In this document: positions 60,076 through 64,000 of the stretch, piece by piece
Layout of the letters: every line of letters starts with the position of its first letter
Numbering within the stretch: position 1 is the first letter of the stretch
Origin: Nomia melanderi
Lineage: Eukaryota > Arthropoda > Insecta > Hymenoptera > Halictidae
Assembly (NCBI RefSeq): GCF_051020985.1
Contig: NC_135003.1
Span: 13,075,501-13,139,500 of the forward strand
Length of the DNA: 64,000 nt
Direction: 5' to 3'
The notes under the pieces: generated by a model
Told to the model about the DNA's origin: nothing
Database searches by the model: none
What the model saw: the letters and a program-made list of their open reading frames with translations, nothing else
Program-made: the position numbers and the translations under genes

Positions 60076-61619
60076 TTAACGAAAGTATCACGTGCAACGA
60101 GAACTTTCGTCGCGCGGAAAATCGGCGCGATTCGCGAGATTCTCGGCTCGAGTTGAACAAACGTTGAGCAGAGATACAATATCGCAGCTTCTTTTTATCG
60201 GGCGATTGCATCTGTTCAGCGCACCGATAAAAAAAATGTAGCACATCGCACGAGGATACAAATTACCTCACGCGTCAAGATGCGACCGCTTCTTCTGCAG
60301 TTTCATATAATGCCACTTGAGCCGCGTTGCGACGAACATCACGTAACAGAAGTTAAAAAACTGACTGACGCTTATTATCGGTAATAAGTGCACGACATTG
60401 GACGGACGAGGTATCGCACTGAAATAGTTACTTAAACAATTCTTATCGAGCAAACGGATACTTCCTATACAACGAGAACACGAAAGATCTGATTTAAACC
60501 GGCTACCTTCGGAGGATGTGACTGGCATGCGTAATAAACCGCGACACTTTGTGCAATAATGCTTAAGAATCTCTAGAGAAACTTGCGAATGAGTTTATTC
60601 GTCATTTGCTGAAAGGAAGGAAGTAAAATTTGATTCAGTCTCGAGGAATTCATCTATCAACGTGTACATTTGCGAGAATATCGATGTATTAACGATCACA
60701 ACAGTACGAATAATTAAAAACGATCATTTACGCTGATGTGCAAACTGAGTAGATTAGATTGTAAAGATCGTACACCCATAAAGCTGAGAAGTGTTCGATT
60801 ATCTCGTACAATTTCCTATAACGTAAATATCGAATGATAAAAAGAACCTCCCGACGCGGCGACGGTCATCAATTATTCCTCGGCATTCATATTTTTACCG
60901 AGCAATCTGCAACAACCCTCCCACGCAATCCTCGTAAAAACATTATCTCGCTAAAAGATAATTATCCGAAAAAAATGAGATTCACAACCGAAGTCTTGCA
61001 ATCTTCGATTTTCATCTGACATGTATAAACGATCATTAAATTCCTCGAGCCACGTTGCAAAATAATTGTTGCTCGCTGACCTGGTTCGACGTCGTCTTCG
61101 TCCGTTCTCGTCGCTTTTCCATCTATATCTCGGATATAATTTCACCCTTTGCGCGTGGATACGCCGCGATAAAAAAAAAAGGAAAAAAAAGAAAAGAACA
61201 AAGAGCGAAAACCTTTAGCCGTGAGAACGAAGCCGTTTCAAAGTCTCGCGATGAACCGCACCACACCCTGACGCATCGTAAACCGTTCGAGACATTCTCG
61301 CTGTGTCGGTCCCTTTTATTCTCCTTTTTTTTCCTCCTCTTTCTATCTTTATTCCGTGGCGCCTCCGTCATTTCGAATGATTCAAGACGGACCTCGTCGC
61401 ACAGGTACAAGGATCCTCGTCCTCGCAGCATTAAAGAGAACCGATATGTATCTACGTGTACAGGGTGTCCGAAAATAATGTTCGCTCTCGACACCTCGGC
61501 GAGTCTTTATACCGTAATTAACTAACAGGAAGTAACTAAGTTATCTGAATTGATTTTTCTCTCAAAAATTTTGAAGACAGATTATTCATTGCGATGTAGT
61601 TTGTATTACATATATATTT

Positions 61620-61862
61620 TTAACCCTTTGAACTCTGTGGGCTCGAATATTGCACCAGTTATAATATTAAGTATTTAATAAAATATTTAATATAAAATTA
61701 AAATAAAATTATTAGATTTTCCGCACATCCAAATTTTGTACTGAGAAGGAAAATAAAAAATCGAAGGAATGTTATAGCATTTTTCATTTTCACTAGAGAT
61801 ACCATAAAAACTAGTTGCAGTTGCTGATAAATTACAAAACCATGTGGAGTGCTCAGGGTTAA
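61620..61862 (-). mobile_element. TTAA element, family A, copy 4 (reverse orientation)
   Basis: 243 bp, TTAACCCTTTGAACTCTG at the left and CATGTGGAGTGCTCAGGGTTAA-type end at the right (18 bp recognisable). Reverse complement of copies 1 to 3, including GCACCAGTTATAATATTA and TTGCAGTTGCTGATAA. Confidence 0.9.
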
Positions 61863-63228
61863 TAGGTGAATTTCTGGTTGAAATAGATAAACATATTTCT
61901 GATTAAGATTTCTAGTGAAAATTTCGAATTAAACGCAATTCTCGGTTAAAACAGATGGAACTTATTAAAATAGAAACGGAAGTGTTCTCGCAGATAATTG
62001 CCTATTAAAGATCATTCGGGTAATACGATTTAGGCGATAAAACAAAGGATCAAGCTGCATAAAGTGATTTCGTAATAAAATAAATATATTCAGTTCTGTA
62101 CGTAAATCGGTTTGAAATTGTCTCCCTCGCACACGGCTGTATCATTAAGGGTTAAACGCAACGCTGGATAGGTAACTCGAAACGAAATACTTCCCAGATT
62201 GAATTAAATGTTTCCCAGAGTCCCTTTTATTCGAATGTTTTACGAAGCTCAACGTTAAAGAAAAGTACATAATTTCCTGGATTTTATGCCCGCGGGGTAC
62301 AAAACCAGACACCTATAAATACACTCCAAGTAAATGGTTCTGGTTTTGTTTGCGCGGCGAAATATTTGTACTGGCAACTCGGACTACGTTAATGTTGACA
62401 AGCGCAAACACAAATAGAAATATTTAACCGCGGAAGAACCTACGAAGTTGAAACTTCGTCGGAAGAAAGCGGAAAGTCGCTGGGAAAAGAATCGAAGTTG
62501 TTAGCGGAAGACGTCCTCGAAACGAGGAACTGCATTAGCAGAGGATGTCGACGTCGCAGAAGTACAGCTTGCGATAATTTACAAGATCTTCGCGCTACTT
62601 TGAAAAACAGCTCGAGAAAATGGCTGCGGAAACGAGAACTGAAGAGTAACAAAACTTCGTACGTTCGTGTACTTTCGAAGCAAATAATTCCTTCAACGCT
62701 TCGACTGCTACATCGGCTACATTCGAGTGACACCGTGCTTTACGTTAACTTAAACATTCGTTTCCTCGATGATATATCGATCGAATAGAATTTGATTGGA
62801 TGTATGAGGTATAAGAGAGATAAAAGAGATGGTAGATGTTTTAGTTTCTGCTTTATTAAGAAAACTGTTTCAACTGCATATGAATTTTATTGAGTTTACG
62901 TAGCAGCCAAAGTGTCACTTCCAATTTAAAATTGACTTTAAGGTAAGAAGACGTAATTAGACGTGAGATCAGTGATTTTACAGTTAGAAGTACTTTTCTA
63001 ATAACAAAGATAAGTCCTGCGATGAGTGATCATTGCAATTGGTATATTCATTAGCAAAATACATTTCGCTGGAATGTAATTAACTCTCAAGTTATAGAGT
63101 ATATAAACATTGTTACAGCTACTTAAAGGATCATTTTTATAATCATCGATAATTGCATGAAATCTTGGAATTCTGCTAAAAATTCTTTAGAACTTTCAAT
63201 AATTGTTACTAATGATTATATTATTGAA

Positions 63229-63318
63229 CAGGGTGGTCTATGCGATCGAGGCCAAGAAAATCAGAAAAGTGAATGCGAAACTATTTCGACGATTCCATTT
63301 CGGTGGTCCACTCTGTAT
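63229..63318. mobile_element. Possible 90-bp element with ACAGGGTG-like ends
   Basis: ACAGGGTGGTCTA and GGTGGTCCACTCTGTA face each other 90 bp apart. The match is imperfect. Confidence 0.35.
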
Positions 63319-64000
63319 ATTCCCAAACTTTGAGCATTCGAAACGTCAGGTAGAGAAGTAGGCGTAAAGAGAGTCATCTGAAACAACCAAGATGCGGGAG
63401 GTCTCCCAAGATGATTCTTTCATTGACTTCGCCGTAAACGCATAGGCGCAGTGAGTCACACGTGAAATACTTCCTAACAAGGACAAATAGCGAGCACGTA
63501 CCTTCTTAACAATTACGCTAATAAATTTAAAGATTATTTTTTAAAGATCGCACAACGACGATGATTACCGATAAATTCAATAAAGTAATGAATTTCGTGA
63601 GCGTCCGTTTAATCTGTGTCCCGATTAACTTCCACTACGATATTTCGTCTATTGACAATCCCAATTACGGTTAATGTTATTTCCGATGAATTACGCCGCC
63701 GCTTTTGTACGAATATACCAGGATTAATAGATAGTAGACGGGTTGTAATTATAGGCTGGTCGCGGCGAACGATTCGAGAGATCAATATTTTCTACGAGCC
63801 CGTAATCCTTTCAAAGGAGCTTGATTAAAAATTCCCCAAATTCTACGAAACATAAAGCACAGGTGGAATGTGATATGGACGAATTGGTATTTTGATTGCA
63901 TTTTTAAAGACGCGACGTGAATACTGAATGACCAAACTGTAACAGCAAATGGAACTTCCAAAAATATGGAAAGCGACTTGTTCGCAATTCATGTAATACG

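Larger units (their letters stand above)
56491..64000 (-). other. dally: Upstream dally intron, partial
   Basis: Sequence upstream of the first recognised exon. A signal-peptide exon ending in phase 1 is expected further right; no minus-strand open frame here combines an ATG, a hydrophobic leader and a suitable donor. The region holds TTAA elements at 56622-57050, 57884-58095, 59229-59474 and 61620-61862 and a GC-rich island at 57230-57790. Confidence 0.6.

Noticed and set aside
62440..62733. Minus-strand frame with a hydrophobic LLLFSS stretch, tested as the dally signal-peptide exon
   Set aside because: The hydrophobic stretch is far from the start and is followed by Arg-rich sequence; no phase-1 donor in a suitable place.
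1..64000. tRNA, rRNA, CRISPR arrays, viral or transposase genes
   Set aside because: I saw no credible tRNA box pair, rRNA segment, regular spacer-repeat array, reverse transcriptase, integrase or transposase frame. A tRNAscan-SE run and a translated search against transposase profiles would settle this.

Overview
The window is non-coding-rich animal DNA. It is AT-rich with scattered GC/CpG-rich islands, has spliced exons with textbook GT/AG borders, and carries no operons, rRNA or tRNA that I could recognise. The only gene I can support is a glypican on the minus strand. Its spacing and sequence best match insect Dally (GPC3/GPC5 clade: the 'SKSLEATRVLVQAL' helix and the 'FAKLFPIAYHNAVNP' block resemble the GPC3 group more than GPC4/6 or Dally-like). 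Together with the composition and repeat content, I infer an insect, probably a hymenopteran such as a bee. The species call is an inference.

Three consecutive dally exons lie in the window, read right to left: 56350-56490 (141 bp), 6450-7020 (571 bp) and 2120-2321 (202 bp). They join in frame (phase 1, then phase 2, ending phase 0) and encode about 304 residues of the cysteine-rich globular domain. The signal-peptide exon lies to the right of 56490 and was not found. The C-terminal exons (rest of the globular domain, heparan-sulfate attachment sites, GPI signal) lie left of position 1. Between the first two exons is an intron of about 49.3 kb; between the second and third is one of about 4.1 kb. 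Nearly the whole window is therefore intron of one gene.

The introns are packed with two kinds of repeat. (1) Short (about 195-280 bp) inverted-terminal-repeat elements with TTAA at both ends, most with ends of the form TTAACCC...GGGTTAA. They fall into several families, labelled A to K here, and look like non-autonomous piggyBac-type elements. In two cases repeats within this same window preserve the empty target site and show exactly where an element went in. A separate element of about 980 bp at 49034-50013 has TACAGGGTG ends and an internal 184-bp unit amplified four times; diverged relatives lie at 1.5-2.1 kb and 40.3-40.8 kb. (2) Many local tandem arrays: units of 23, 30, 45, 71, about 102, 117-120, 132, 140, 170, 176, about 226 and 242 bp.

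Other structure: a purine-rich block (10.57-11.07 kb) followed by a pyrimidine-rich block (11.33-12.3 kb) and then a CpG-rich stretch with a (GTTC)9 microsatellite; a 227-bp foldback with arms of about 95-100 bp at 27.25-27.47 kb; and a second hairpin at 32.46-32.60 kb. I see no nested protein gene and no intact transposase. The many short open frames elsewhere look like chance, especially in GC-rich, stop-poor islands.
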